This document shows, piece after piece, positions 10,469-19,893 of a DNA stretch of 64,000 nucleotides. Numbering within the stretch: the first letter of the stretch is position 1; every line of letters starts with the position of its first letter. The position numbers and the translations under genes were made by a program. This DNA is from Pelagibacteraceae bacterium (GTDB taxonomy: Bacteria > Pseudomonadota > Alphaproteobacteria > Pelagibacterales > Pelagibacteraceae): contig PAFH01000001.1 of the NCBI GenBank assembly GCA_002704145.1, positions 1 to 64,000 of the forward strand, given 5' to 3'. The notes below the pieces were generated by a model, which was not told where the DNA came from, did no database searches, and saw only the letters and a program-made list of their open reading frames with translations.

Positions 10469-11794
10469 ATGAAAAAAATTGTATTTATAATATTTTTATT
10501 TACTCTTTCAAATTGTTCATTTGATAATAAAACTGGTATTTGGACTGACAATAATTCAGTAGATCTAGATAAAGATAAGAGGTTCAAGGATTTTGAAACC
10601 CTTTATACAAAAGAACCCACTTTTAACAAAGTAATTAAACCAAATAAGAAACTAAATATAAAATTAGACAAAGTCTTAAATGCAGAAAAATGGGTTGATA
10701 AGTATTTTCAAAATACTAATAATTTTGATAATTTTTCTTACGGAAATAAGAATATTTTAGCTCTTAAAGGAAAAAAATTAAGCAGGTTTAAAGTAAAAAA
10801 TGAAATTTTGTCAGATGGTCAAAACATTGTTACTTCAGATATTAAAGGTAATATAATAATTTATTCCCTAATTGAAAACAAAGTAATATTTAAATTCAAC
10901 TTTTATAAAAAAAAATTTAAAAAAATAAAAAAAAATCTGAATATTAAAGTAGATAATAATGTCGTGTTTGTATCTGATAATCTAGGATATTTATATGCTT
11001 TAGATTATTTAAACCAAAAATTATTATGGGCTAAAAACTTTAGAGTCCCTTTTAGATCAAATATTAAAACTTTTGAAAATAAAATAGTACTATCAGATCA
11101 AAATAACAATTTTTATGTCATTAATAAGATAAACGGGGAACAAATTAAATTTATACCAACCGAAGAAACCCCTATAAAAAGTGATTTCATTAATTCAATA
11201 GCATTTATTAATAATCATTTAATTTATCTTAATACATTTGGAACTCTCTATTCTATAAATGGAGAAAATCTTAAAATAAATTGGTTTTCTAATTTGAAAC
11301 AATCATTTGACAGAACTGCTAACAATTTATTTTACTCTAATCCCGTAATTATTTATAAGAATAGAATAATCGTTTCTACAGATCCAAGTTTATATGTACT
11401 AAATATAAATGATGGAAGAGTGATAATAAAAAAATCAATTACTTCAATAGTAAATCCTATAATTTCTGGTGGAAATTTATTTATTGTCACTAAAGATAAT
11501 CTTTTAGTTTGTATAAACCTTAATTCTGGAGAGATAAATTATTCTTTAGATATTTCAAAAGAAATTTCAGAATATCTAGATTCAAAAAATAGAAAAATTA
11601 GTGTTAAATATATGTATTTAGTAAATAATAATCTAATGATAATTTTGAATAATTCATATTTTGTATCTTTTTATAAAAATGGGAAAATAAATGAAATACA
11701 AAAACTAAAAAGAAAATTAGGAACTGCGCCAGTTTTTATCAAACAATCTATTATTTTTTTAGATAAGAATAAAAGAATTACAGTTTTAAATTAA
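10469..11794 (+). CDS. bamB: Outer membrane assembly lipoprotein BamB
   Basis: Beta-propeller lipoprotein of the BAM complex, which inserts beta-barrel proteins into the outer membrane. The 441-residue product opens with a lipoprotein signal (FLFTLSNC, acylated C17; Asn before Cys is atypical but tolerated), then repeated PQQ-propeller blades seen as recurring units such as LYALDYLNQKLLWAKNF, FYVINKINGEQ, LYSINGENLKINWFSNL and LVCINLNSGEINY. It follows the YfgM-like gene as in other Proteobacteria. The der GTPase gene, often next in that cluster, is absent. The stop interlocks with convergent purF (TTAA). Confidence 0.85.
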   Translation: MKKIVFIIFLFTLSNCSFDNKTGIWTDNNSVDLDKDKRFKDFETLYTKEPTFNKVIKPNKKLNIKLDKVLNAEKWVDKYFQNTNNFDNFSYGNKNILALKGKKLSRFKVKNEILSDGQNIVTSDIKGNIIIYSLIENKVIFKFNFYKKKFKKIKKNLNIKVDNNVVFVSDNLGYLYALDYLNQKLLWAKNFRVPFRSNIKTFENKIVLSDQNNNFYVINKINGEQIKFIPTEETPIKSDFINSIAFINNHLIYLNTFGTLYSINGENLKINWFSNLKQSFDRTANNLFYSNPVIIYKNRIIVSTDPSLYVLNINDGRVIIKKSITSIVNPIISGGNLFIVTKDNLLVCINLNSGEINYSLDISKEISEYLDSKNRKISVKYMYLVNNNLMIILNNSYFVSFYKNGKINEIQKLKRKLGTAPVFIKQSIIFLDKNKRITVLN

Positions 11795-13242
11795 TTATTT
11801 GATTTACCACTCAATAAAGATAGTTGAGTTATCTTTGACTCCCCTAGATTATCAGATGGTTTAATAGGATAATCTCCTGTAAAATAATGATCACTAAATT
11901 GTGGATATAACTCATTTCTTTTACCTTTCCCCAAAGCCGCGTAAAGACCATCTAGACTTAAAAATTTCAAAGTTTTAGCTTTAATGTATTCACAAATTTC
12001 ATCGTCTGATTTTTTGTTTGCTAATAATTCATTTTTTGTTGGCATATCCACGCCATAAAAGTCTGGGAATTTTATCTGTGGACAAGCTATCCTTACATGA
12101 ACTTCTTTTGCACCTGCCTCATAAAGCATTTTAACAATTTTATGACAAGTTGTTCCCCTAACTAAAGAGTCATCAATAAGTATAATTGATTTGTTTTTTA
12201 CAATACTTTTAGTACTACTCAATTTTAGTTTTACACCTAAACTTCTTATATTTTGAGTTGGTTCAATAAAAGTTCTTCCTACGTAGTGGTTTCTAATCAA
12301 CCCGAGTTCAAATTTTTTATTAGAATATTCTGCGTATCCCAATGCGGCTGGTACACCAGAGTCTGGAACAGGTACCACCATATCTGCTTGAACGTCTGTT
12401 TCTTTTGCTAACTGTTCACCAAATCTTTTTCTATATTCATAAGCACATTTATTTCCTATCAAGCTATCTGGTCTAGCAAAATAGATATACTCAAATACAC
12501 ACGGTCTTGCCTTCTGTTTTGGAAAAGGTTTTATACTACTTAGTCTATTGTTTTCTATTATAACTATTTCCCCATTTTCTACTTCTCTAATATAGCTAGC
12601 TCCGACAATGTCTAAAGCACATGACTCTGAAGCAAGAATAAATGTATCTTTTAATTTACCAATTACCAAAGGTCTTATTCCGAACGGATCTCTGACCCCA
12701 ATAAGTTTTTTGTTTGTCATTAAAACGAGTGAGTAGCCACCTTGGATTTGAAAAAGAGCATCAATCAATTTGTCTATTATTTTTTCTCTTCTTGACTTTG
12801 CTATTAGCTGCACGATTGTTTCTGTATCACTTGTAGTTCTGAATATAGCTCCATCTTTTACGAGAGTTTCTCTTAACATTAAAGCGTTTGTAAGATTGCC
12901 GTTGTGAGCTATACTTAATCCGCCTACATGAAGATCTGCAAAGAACGGTTGAATATTTCTTAAAGACGTTTCCCCAGTAGTAGAGTATCGATTATGACCA
13001 ATTGCAAATTTTCCAGGCAATTTATTAATCACGTTACCCTTAGAAAAATGGTCACCAACAAGACCTTGTCTTTTCTCGGAGTGATAATTTTTTCCATCAT
13101 AGGAAACTATTCCGCATCCCTCTTGACCTCTGTGTTGAAGCGCATGTAATCCTAATGCAACAAGAGCAGAGGCGTCTTCATGGTTAGATATCCCAAAAAC
13201 TCCACATTCTTCTCTTAATTTATCAGATTTAAATTTTTTCAA
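11791..13242 (-). CDS. purF: Amidophosphoribosyltransferase
   Basis: Catalyses the first step of de novo purine synthesis, PRPP plus glutamine to phosphoribosylamine. The 483-residue protein has a 12-residue propeptide before the N-terminal nucleophile cysteine C13 (EECGVFGI), the Ntn amidotransferase domain (HNRYSTTG, AHNGNLTN), and the phosphoribosyltransferase domain with the PRPP loop ILIDDSLVRGTTC near residues 350-362. It lies just after cvpA and overlaps it by 14 bp, the same cvpA-purF pairing as in E. coli. The end interlocks with bamB. Confidence 0.96.
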   Translation of the reverse strand: MKKFKSDKLREECGVFGISNHEDASALVALGLHALQHRGQEGCGIVSYDGKNYHSEKRQGLVGDHFSKGNVINKLPGKFAIGHNRYSTTGETSLRNIQPFFADLHVGGLSIAHNGNLTNALMLRETLVKDGAIFRTTSDTETIVQLIAKSRREKIIDKLIDALFQIQGGYSLVLMTNKKLIGVRDPFGIRPLVIGKLKDTFILASESCALDIVGASYIREVENGEIVIIENNRLSSIKPFPKQKARPCVFEYIYFARPDSLIGNKCAYEYRKRFGEQLAKETDVQADMVVPVPDSGVPAALGYAEYSNKKFELGLIRNHYVGRTFIEPTQNIRSLGVKLKLSSTKSIVKNKSIILIDDSLVRGTTCHKIVKMLYEAGAKEVHVRIACPQIKFPDFYGVDMPTKNELLANKKSDDEICEYIKAKTLKFLSLDGLYAALGKGKRNELYPQFSDHYFTGDYPIKPSDNLGESKITQLSLLSGKSNN

Positions 13243-13771
13243 TTTTTTCTTTTGTATCTATAAAATCTTTGTTAGATGGAAATTCTTTAATAAGAACTTC
13301 ACTTCCTTTTTTAATTAAATTAAACGACAAAGCATCTTCTGCTGATATACCCCAATTTTTGTAAGGATAAAACCAATTTAATATTGAAAACAAACAAATC
13401 GAAACAATATAACCTTTAAAAATACCAAATAAAAGACCGAAAGTTTTATCCACCGAACCTGCCCCAGTCCAAGTTATAGCTCTACCTAAAGATTTGCCTA
13501 ATAAAATAGTTAAAAAAATTGTACAAATAAAGACTGCAACTCCAATACCAATATTATTTATAAATTCAGACTCAATATAATCACTTACCCACGGCTGCAA
13601 TTTTGGAACCAAAATAATAGTAATTATAAGGGCAAACACCCATTTCATAAAAGACATAAAGCTTAAAGAAAAACCTCTTATAAAACATTGAGACATAAAG
13701 TAAATCATCAAAATTAAAAAAAAAATATCAAAAATATTAATCTCAACTAAATTTTTAAAAAAATTCTGCAT
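13229..13771 (-). CDS. cvpA: CvpA family membrane protein
   Basis: A 180-residue inner-membrane protein with four hydrophobic segments (about residues 12-32, 38-57, 72-93, 107-128), the CvpA/colicin V production family layout. In the second half the conserved GxAITWTGAGSVDKTFGLLFGIFKG region is present. The family is tied to envelope homeostasis in Proteobacteria. It is translationally coupled to purF (14 bp overlap), a widespread pairing whose functional meaning is not settled. Confidence 0.85.
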   Translation of the reverse strand: MQNFFKNLVEINIFDIFFLILMIYFMSQCFIRGFSLSFMSFMKWVFALIITIILVPKLQPWVSDYIESEFINNIGIGVAVFICTIFLTILLGKSLGRAITWTGAGSVDKTFGLLFGIFKGYIVSICLFSILNWFYPYKNWGISAEDALSFNLIKKGSEVLIKEFPSNKDFIDTKEKIEKI

Positions 13772-13782
13772 TATAAATTTAC

Positions 13783-16245
13783 TTACCTTTCTATTCCAAA
13801 AGGTTTAAAAATTAAAATTAGTTTTGGTAATAAAGTCAATACTGAAATTAAGGCAAGGAGCATAGCTATTCCTGTAAATACTCCAAAATAAATTGTAGGA
13901 ATAAAGTTAGAAAAAATCAAAATAGAAAATCCAAATATTATTGTTATCGAAGTATTTAAAATAGCAATACCAACTGTACTATGACATTTATCTAATGTTT
14001 GTTCGTAATCATTTATCTTTTTGAATTCTTCTTTAAATCGATAAATATAATGAATACTATTATCTACCGCTATTCCTATGGTAATAGCAGCTATAGTAAT
14101 TGTCATCATATCAAGAGGAATTTCCATTAAACCTATAATTCCTAAAATAAAAAATGCTGCTAGAAAGTTTGGAACAACCCCTAAAATAGCTAATATTTTA
14201 TTTCTAAAAAGAACAAAAAACATTGCTGAAATTCCTAACATAACTATACCTAATGTAAGAATTTGAGACTTGAAGAGACTTTGTAACAAGTTATTAAATA
14301 ATATTAAAACACCAGTTAATTTATATTCTTCTTTTTTAAGCTCTAATTTAGTATTTAGTTCTAAATTAATCTTATTAATTAAATCATTTCGTCTTAAATC
14401 TTTTAATGAGTCTTTAATTCTGACACTAACTCTAGCCTCGTCTTCCTCTACGGAAATATAGGGTGAAACAATTTCTTTCTTAATTTTATCAGGAATTTTA
14501 CTGTATAAAACAGCAATTTCTAAACTCTGTAACTCTTTTTTATTTAAGTCTTCAGCAACTCTAAGAATAGATGCAAAAGATAAAACTTTTCCAATTTCAG
14601 GCAAACCATCTAAATAATCATGAACTTTAATAATCTTATCCATTTTGTCTCTGGTAAACCAATATTTTTCTTTACTATCTTTATCATCATTCTCTTCCTC
14701 CCATTCAGAAAACTCATCATCATTTTTTTGCTCATTTTTTACAGGAAACTTTATTATTATATTTAATGGGGTTGTTCCCCCAAGTTCATCATCTATTTTC
14801 TTCATACCTTTATAAATTTCTGTTTCTTTATCGAAGTAGTTTATAAAGCTATTTTCAACTTCTAATTTTGATATTCCAATAATACTTAAAATTATAACTA
14901 ATGATGTACAAGAGAAAATTACTAACTTGCTTTTTTTTGCAAAAGAGCCGAGGTTCTCTGTAATTTTTGATTTTTCTGTATCTTTTACACTTATATCGTT
15001 ATCAGAAGAAAATAAATTTAAAAGTGAAGGTAGTAATAAAAAAGTTACTATCAATGATACAGTGAGACCCATAGTCATCATCCATCCAAAGTCAATTATT
15101 GGTTTTATTCCACTAAATATTAATGATAGAAATGCGCAAATAGTTGTTAAGACGGTATAAAGAATAGGTAAAAACATTTTCTTACTAGTTTCAAGCACTG
15201 CTTCATTGTTTGATAAATTACTAAATTCTTTTTTTAACTGCAAAAATCTTACTGTAACATGAATATTCATTGCCATATTAAGTATAAGCATTAATGCTAT
15301 AAAATTAGATGAGATAACTGTAACTTTCCAACCCACCATGCCAAGCAAACCTATCATGATCATCACTGACGTCATACATCCTAGCAGTGGCATTACTACC
15401 CATTTAATGTTTTTAAAAACAATCCAAAGAGTGATCACAATAAAGATAAAAACTCCTACTCCAAAAACAATTATATCATTTTTGATATAAGTCATCATAT
15501 CGTCTGCTATCATTGGAATGCCGCCTAAATGAATTTTCGCATTCTGACCGTATTTATTTATTACATCTCTTATTTCATTAATATTTTGATGATTTCTTGT
15601 ATTGTACAAGTTTTTATATTCTTCATATTCTATTAAGAATTTTTTATAATTAATTTTTTCAGATTTAGTTAAATTTCCATCTAAAGACTGATTATAGAAT
15701 CTATTTTTAATTTTAAGATACTCATTTAGTCTTTCATCTTTTTTTAAATAAACTACGATAGCAGAGGTTTTTCCATCTTCACTAATTACGTAATCTTTAT
15801 AAATTGGGCTATTTAATATCTCTTCAAAACCTCTTTTTCTGTCTATTTCAGGATGAGATAACGTTTTATAATTTTTTAACCTTTCCATCAGTTTTTCGTC
15901 AGTACTTTTTAATAATGGAACATCAATAATAGTGATAACATTATCTACCCAAGATAATTTTTCAATTTTTGACTTAAGTAGTTGTAGATTTAGAATAGTT
16001 TCTTTTTCCTCAAAACTAGTCACAGGTGAATAGGTGAGCACTAAAAAATCCTTTGAACCATATCTTTCGTTTACTTCCCGCAGGTATTTTAAATCTTCAT
16101 CTCCTTCTAGAATAAGTGCGTCGGAAGAAGCATCTAAATTAAAATTCTTTGAATAGTATAGTGATGAGAATAAAATTGCTGCTATTAAAAATAGAGTTAT
16201 TTTAGGAAAATCTATAACAAATTTTTTATATATTTGAGCAATCAT
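13783..16245 (-). CDS. RND/MMPL-family transporter
   Basis: An 820-residue inner-membrane protein of the RND superfamily, MMPL type. It has two similar halves, each a single helix (about residues 13-31 and 436-458), a large periplasmic loop, and five clustered helices (about 255-410 and 660-815). The second cluster includes the motif GIAVDNSIHYIYRFKEE typical of the family's proton relay. One insert is very acidic (around residues 505-520). Such proteins in Alphaproteobacteria export lipids such as hopanoids; substrate here is unknown. There is no membrane-fusion protein or TolC gene beside it. It sits 11 bp upstream of cvpA and may share its transcript. Confidence 0.8.
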   Translation of the reverse strand: MIAQIYKKFVIDFPKITLFLIAAILFSSLYYSKNFNLDASSDALILEGDEDLKYLREVNERYGSKDFLVLTYSPVTSFEEKETILNLQLLKSKIEKLSWVDNVITIIDVPLLKSTDEKLMERLKNYKTLSHPEIDRKRGFEEILNSPIYKDYVISEDGKTSAIVVYLKKDERLNEYLKIKNRFYNQSLDGNLTKSEKINYKKFLIEYEEYKNLYNTRNHQNINEIRDVINKYGQNAKIHLGGIPMIADDMMTYIKNDIIVFGVGVFIFIVITLWIVFKNIKWVVMPLLGCMTSVMIMIGLLGMVGWKVTVISSNFIALMLILNMAMNIHVTVRFLQLKKEFSNLSNNEAVLETSKKMFLPILYTVLTTICAFLSLIFSGIKPIIDFGWMMTMGLTVSLIVTFLLLPSLLNLFSSDNDISVKDTEKSKITENLGSFAKKSKLVIFSCTSLVIILSIIGISKLEVENSFINYFDKETEIYKGMKKIDDELGGTTPLNIIIKFPVKNEQKNDDEFSEWEEENDDKDSKEKYWFTRDKMDKIIKVHDYLDGLPEIGKVLSFASILRVAEDLNKKELQSLEIAVLYSKIPDKIKKEIVSPYISVEEDEARVSVRIKDSLKDLRRNDLINKINLELNTKLELKKEEYKLTGVLILFNNLLQSLFKSQILTLGIVMLGISAMFFVLFRNKILAILGVVPNFLAAFFILGIIGLMEIPLDMMTITIAAITIGIAVDNSIHYIYRFKEEFKKINDYEQTLDKCHSTVGIAILNTSITIIFGFSILIFSNFIPTIYFGVFTGIAMLLALISVLTLLPKLILIFKPFGIER

Positions 16246-16299
16246 AAGAATATTTCAGATATATCTTAAAACTGTGATAACTAAAGATAAAATTTTGTC

Positions 16300-17721
16300 T
16301 TAATTTTTACTTAAATCTTTGAATTTTGTATAAATGCCTTCAAAAGCAACTTTTACGATACCTGTTGGGCCATGTCTTTGTTTTCCTAATATTATATCTG
16401 CAAGACCATTTACATCATTCATCTTTGACTGCCATTCAGCATGTTCTATTGAACCTAACTTTGGTTGCTTTCTTTCTAAATAGTATTCTTCCCTATATAC
16501 AAACATAACAACATCTGCGTCTTGTTCTATCGAACCAGACTCTCTCAAATCAGCTAATTGAGGCTGTTTATCATCTCTTTGTTCTACAGCTCTAGAGAGT
16601 TGTGATAATGCTAAAACAGGAACTCCAAGCTCCTTTGCTAGTGCTTTTAAGCCTTGAGTTATTTCAGAAATTTCTTGAACTCTTCCTTCGTTTTTATTTG
16701 AGTTAGATCTCATTAGTTGAATATAATCTACTACTATTAAACTAACACCGAAAAGCCTTTTAATTCTTCTAGCTCTATTGCAAAGAGTTGCTATAGTAAT
16801 AGCAGGAGTTTCATCAATAAAAAGAGGAAGATTATAAATATTTCTTGATGTTTCTATATAACGATTAATTTCTTCCTCAGTAACTTTTCCACGCCTAATG
16901 TCGTCTGATTTAATTCTTGCTTGTTCCGACAATATTCTGGTTGATAGCTGTTCTGAGGACATTTCAAGAGAAAAAAAAGCAACAGATGATTTTTCTTGTT
17001 TACTTAAAATATTTTGTGCAGCGTAATAAGCAATATTTGTTGCCAAAGCAGTTTTACCCATAGAAGGTCTACCTGCTAATATTACTAAATCAGATTTGTG
17101 AAGACCACCAAGTTTCTCGTCTAGATCAGTTAAGCCAGTAGGCACACCAACTATACCTTTATCATTTTTCATCGCTAACGTTGCCATTTCAATAGTTTGA
17201 TCTAGCGCCTGATTAAATTTTAAAAAAGATTGAGAAAAACTTCCTCTTTCAGCTAAATCAAATAATGATCTTTCAGTATTTTCAATAATTTTTTCAGCAT
17301 CTTGTTCTTTTGCATTTAAAGTTTCAGATGATAAATTATCAGAAATAAGAACTAGTTCTCTTCTAAGATACATTTCATGTATAATTTTTGCATAATCGAG
17401 TGCTTGTTTAGTAGATCCAGAAAATCTAGTTAATTTTACTAAATATTCTGTTCCACCAACTTCATTTAACATGTTATCTTTTTCAAAATAGTTTTTTAGA
17501 GTTATTGGGTTAGCAATCATTCCTTTACTATTTAAAGTTTCAATAACTTCATAAATTTTTAAATGTGCGGGATCATAAAAACTTGTTGGATTAATAACAT
17601 TTGAAACTTCATCAATAATATCGTTGTTCACCAATATTGATCCAAGTAAAGCTTGCTCAGCCTCTAAATTTGAGGGTTGTTTTTTATCTAGATTATTTTC
17701 ATTAACTTTGATTTTTTCCAC
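16300..17721 (-). CDS. dnaB: Replicative DNA helicase DnaB
   Basis: Hexameric 5'-3' helicase at the replication fork. The 473-residue protein has the N-terminal DnaG-interaction domain (EAEQALLGSILVNN, about residues 21-33), linker, and the RecA-like motor with Walker A GRPSMGKT (217-224), Walker B LIVVDYIQLM, and the conserved QLSRAVEQR and RESGSIEQDADVV segments. No intein is present, unlike some bacterial DnaB proteins. It follows rplI, the usual rpsF-rpsR-rplI-dnaB order, with 74 bp between that holds a DnaA-box-like 9-mer. Confidence 0.96.
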   Translation of the reverse strand: MEKIKVNENNLDKKQPSNLEAEQALLGSILVNNDIIDEVSNVINPTSFYDPAHLKIYEVIETLNSKGMIANPITLKNYFEKDNMLNEVGGTEYLVKLTRFSGSTKQALDYAKIIHEMYLRRELVLISDNLSSETLNAKEQDAEKIIENTERSLFDLAERGSFSQSFLKFNQALDQTIEMATLAMKNDKGIVGVPTGLTDLDEKLGGLHKSDLVILAGRPSMGKTALATNIAYYAAQNILSKQEKSSVAFFSLEMSSEQLSTRILSEQARIKSDDIRRGKVTEEEINRYIETSRNIYNLPLFIDETPAITIATLCNRARRIKRLFGVSLIVVDYIQLMRSNSNKNEGRVQEISEITQGLKALAKELGVPVLALSQLSRAVEQRDDKQPQLADLRESGSIEQDADVVMFVYREEYYLERKQPKLGSIEHAEWQSKMNDVNGLADIILGKQRHGPTGIVKVAFEGIYTKFKDLSKN

Positions 17722-17785
17722 ATACTAATAATAGTTTCAGGTAGATACAATTAAAGTTAAAAGTTACACACTTTTTTTGCCCACC

Positions 17786-17794
17786 TGTGGAAAA
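17786..17794 (-). promoter_or_regulatory. DnaA-box-like site upstream of dnaB
   Basis: On the minus strand the 9-mer TTTTCCACA lies 65 bp before the dnaB start, between rplI and dnaB. It fits the relaxed DnaA box TTWTNCACA exactly. Such a short degenerate motif is expected several times by chance in a window of this size, so only its position in a 74 bp gap before the helicase gene makes it notable. No second box is seen beside it. Confidence 0.3.
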
Positions 17795-17795
17795 G

Positions 17796-18251
17796 TCAAG
17801 AGGATTGAACTTTATCGATTTTAATTGAAATTTGAGCGGAAACATCTGTATGAAAATTTAAATTAATTTTATAGTTTCCTATTTTATCTAAACTTGTCTT
17901 TAGCATTATTTGAGAGGGCTTTACTTCAACTTTATATTTTTCAAATATTGCTGCAGAAATTTCTTTTGGCTTTATAGAACCATAGAGCTCGCCATTTTCT
18001 TTGCTTTCCTTATTAAAAATAAATGATTTATCATTAATTTTTTTAGCCAATTCTTTAAATTTAGTCTTTAACTCAATATTTTTTTTATTCAGTTCATCTT
18101 TTTTTTTTGAAACAAAATCTAAATTCTCTTTATTTAACCTAAGAGCTTTACCAGTTTTTAAAAGATAATTTCTACCATAACCAGGCTTGACTTTAACTTT
18201 ATCTCCTATGTTACCGAGATTCATAATATTTTCTAAAAGTATAATTTCCAT
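17796..18251 (-). CDS. rplI: 50S ribosomal protein L9
   Basis: Large-subunit protein L9, two globular domains joined by a long helix. At 151 residues it is standard. The N-terminal signature MEIILLENIMNLGNIGDKVKVKPGYGRNYLLKTGKA is canonical, the middle is the lysine-rich connecting helix (about residues 45-75), and the C-terminal domain contains ELYGSIKPKEISAAI. It follows rpsR by 2 bp in the rpsF-rpsR-rplI unit. Confidence 0.96.
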   Translation of the reverse strand: MEIILLENIMNLGNIGDKVKVKPGYGRNYLLKTGKALRLNKENLDFVSKKKDELNKKNIELKTKFKELAKKINDKSFIFNKESKENGELYGSIKPKEISAAIFEKYKVEVKPSQIMLKTSLDKIGNYKINLNFHTDVSAQISIKIDKVQSS

Positions 18252-18253
18252 AA

Positions 18254-18523
18254 TTATATAAGTCCAAGAATTTTAGCTTTTTTAATTTCTCTAGTAAGTT
18301 TTTTTTGTTTACCACTAGATACAGATGTTATTTTAGAAGATAAAAGTTTATTGTTCTCTGAGATATATCTTTTTAATAAATTTATATTTTTATAATCAAC
18401 GACTGGAGCATTTTTGACTGAAAGAGGACACGACCTATTAAATCTTCCTTCAGATTTTTGGAACAGACTTAGTTTATTTAATGAACTGGAGTTTCTTTGA
18501 AATTTTTTTCCTTTTCTTTTCAT
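18254..18523 (-). CDS. rpsR: 30S ribosomal protein S18
   Basis: Small-subunit protein S18, which pairs with S6 on the platform. 89 residues, with the conserved CPLSVKNAPVVDYKNINLLKRYISEN core and the basic C-terminus. The N-terminal extension is lysine/serine rich. It directly abuts rpsF upstream (no gap) and precedes rplI by 2 bp, consistent with coupled expression. Confidence 0.95.
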   Translation of the reverse strand: MKRKGKKFQRNSSSLNKLSLFQKSEGRFNRSCPLSVKNAPVVDYKNINLLKRYISENNKLLSSKITSVSSGKQKKLTREIKKAKILGLI

Positions 18524-18847
18524 CTATTTTTCCTTTTTAAAATATTCGTTTTCTGTATCTAGATTTTTATATTTCACTAATAGGTGTCTTATAACTGAAC
18601 TATCAATCTTTAATTTTTTGTTAATTTCATTTAGGGTTTCTTTATTGCCTTTAAATTTATAATGAATGTAAAAACCTTTGTTATATTTTTTAATTTTTGT
18701 TGCAAGGTTTAATAATCCCCATTCCTCTATTTTTACAACTTTACCAGAATTACTGTTTATTATATCACTATATTTATCAGTAATTTTTTTCAGTTCGGAC
18801 TTAGGCAGATCTTGCTTTACTACAAGAGTGTTTTCGTAAAAAGACAT
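18524..18847 (-). CDS. rpsF: 30S ribosomal protein S6
   Basis: Small-subunit protein S6. 107 residues beginning MSFYENTLVVKQDLPKSEL, with the ferredoxin-like fold and the conserved EEWGLLNLATKIKKYNKGFY segment. First gene of the rpsF-rpsR-rplI-dnaB unit, divergent from fabD across a 107 bp gap that must hold both promoters. I looked for the S6:S18 autoregulatory leader in this gap and saw no convincing example. Confidence 0.95.
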   Translation of the reverse strand: MSFYENTLVVKQDLPKSELKKITDKYSDIINSNSGKVVKIEEWGLLNLATKIKKYNKGFYIHYKFKGNKETLNEINKKLKIDSSVIRHLLVKYKNLDTENEYFKKEK

Positions 18848-18954
18848 ATATTATTGTTAATTAATTAGCTTTTAAGTTCATATTGTAAAAAAAGTTTTAT
18901 ACTATAATAGATATTTATATCAATACTAATTATCGTTAAATAGATGGTAAATAT

Positions 18955-19893
18955 ATGAACGCAATACTCTTTCCAGGGCAAGGATCGCAAATTATAGGAA
19001 TGGGATCTGAATTTTATAACAATTTTCAAATTGTCAAAGAAATTTTTAATAAAGCCGATGACACATTAAACTATAAAATCTCAAAGATTATTTTAGATGG
19101 TCCTGATGAACAGTTAAACCTTACTCAAAATACTCAGCCAGCAATTCTTACAGTTAGCTTCTCAATTTTTTCGGTGCTTAAAAAAGAATTTAATTTTGAT
19201 TTTAGTTCTACAAAATATTTCGCAGGACATTCCCTTGGCGAATATAGCGCTTTAGTCAGCTCAGAGTCTCTTGAGTTTAAAGATGCATTATTTCTTCTCT
19301 ATGAAAGAGGTAAATCAATGCAAGAAGCTGTTCCAGTTGGGGAAGGAAGCATGATTGCTGTATTAGGTCTTAAGCTAAATGAATTAAATAATTATATTAA
19401 AGATATAAATACTAAGGGCGTTTGTGAAATAGCAAATGATAATGCTGAAGGACAAATAATAGTAAGCGGTGATAAAGATAGTATAAATTTGTTAATAAAA
19501 AAATTAAAAGAAAACAATAAAAAAGCTATTCCATTAAATGTTAGCGCACCATTTCATTGTTCATTGATGAATTCTGCAGCTGAAAAAATGAGAGATAAGA
19601 TTAATTCTATAAATTTTAAAAAACCGAATATAAGTTTAATTTCTAATGTTACATCTAAACCAGAAGAAAACCCAGAAAATATTAAAAATCTATTAATAAA
19701 ACAAATTAGTTCTACGGTAAGATGGAGAGAAAGTATTATTCATATGTCTAACGAAAACGTAAATAATTTCATTGAAATTGGCCCTGGAAAAGTTTTAACG
19801 GGCATGGTTAAAAGGACAATTAAAGATATTAATTGCTTTAGTATAAATTCAATAGATGATATGAAAAAAACCATTGATGAACATAAAAAATAA
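18955..19893 (+). CDS. fabD: Malonyl-CoA:ACP transacylase
   Basis: Loads malonyl groups onto acyl carrier protein for fatty acid synthesis. The 312-residue protein has FPGQGSQ at the N-terminus, the nucleophile in GHSLGEYS (S93), and the partner histidine in APFHCSLM (H201). It leads a fabD-fabG-acpP group and overlaps fabG by 17 bp. A TATAAT sequence at 18903-18908, about 47 bp before the start, could be its -10 element but lacks a good -35 partner. Confidence 0.96.
   Translation: MNAILFPGQGSQIIGMGSEFYNNFQIVKEIFNKADDTLNYKISKIILDGPDEQLNLTQNTQPAILTVSFSIFSVLKKEFNFDFSSTKYFAGHSLGEYSALVSSESLEFKDALFLLYERGKSMQEAVPVGEGSMIAVLGLKLNELNNYIKDINTKGVCEIANDNAEGQIIVSGDKDSINLLIKKLKENNKKAIPLNVSAPFHCSLMNSAAEKMRDKINSINFKKPNISLISNVTSKPEENPENIKNLLIKQISSTVRWRESIIHMSNENVNNFIEIGPGKVLTGMVKRTIKDINCFSINSIDDMKKTIDEHKK

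Noticed and set aside
16257..16266. AGATATATCT palindrome upstream of the RND gene
   Set aside because: Short AT-only palindrome expected often by chance in this base composition.
18848..18954. S6:S18 leader RNA before rpsF
   Set aside because: No convincing conserved hairpin with the expected CCG pattern is seen in the AT-rich gap.
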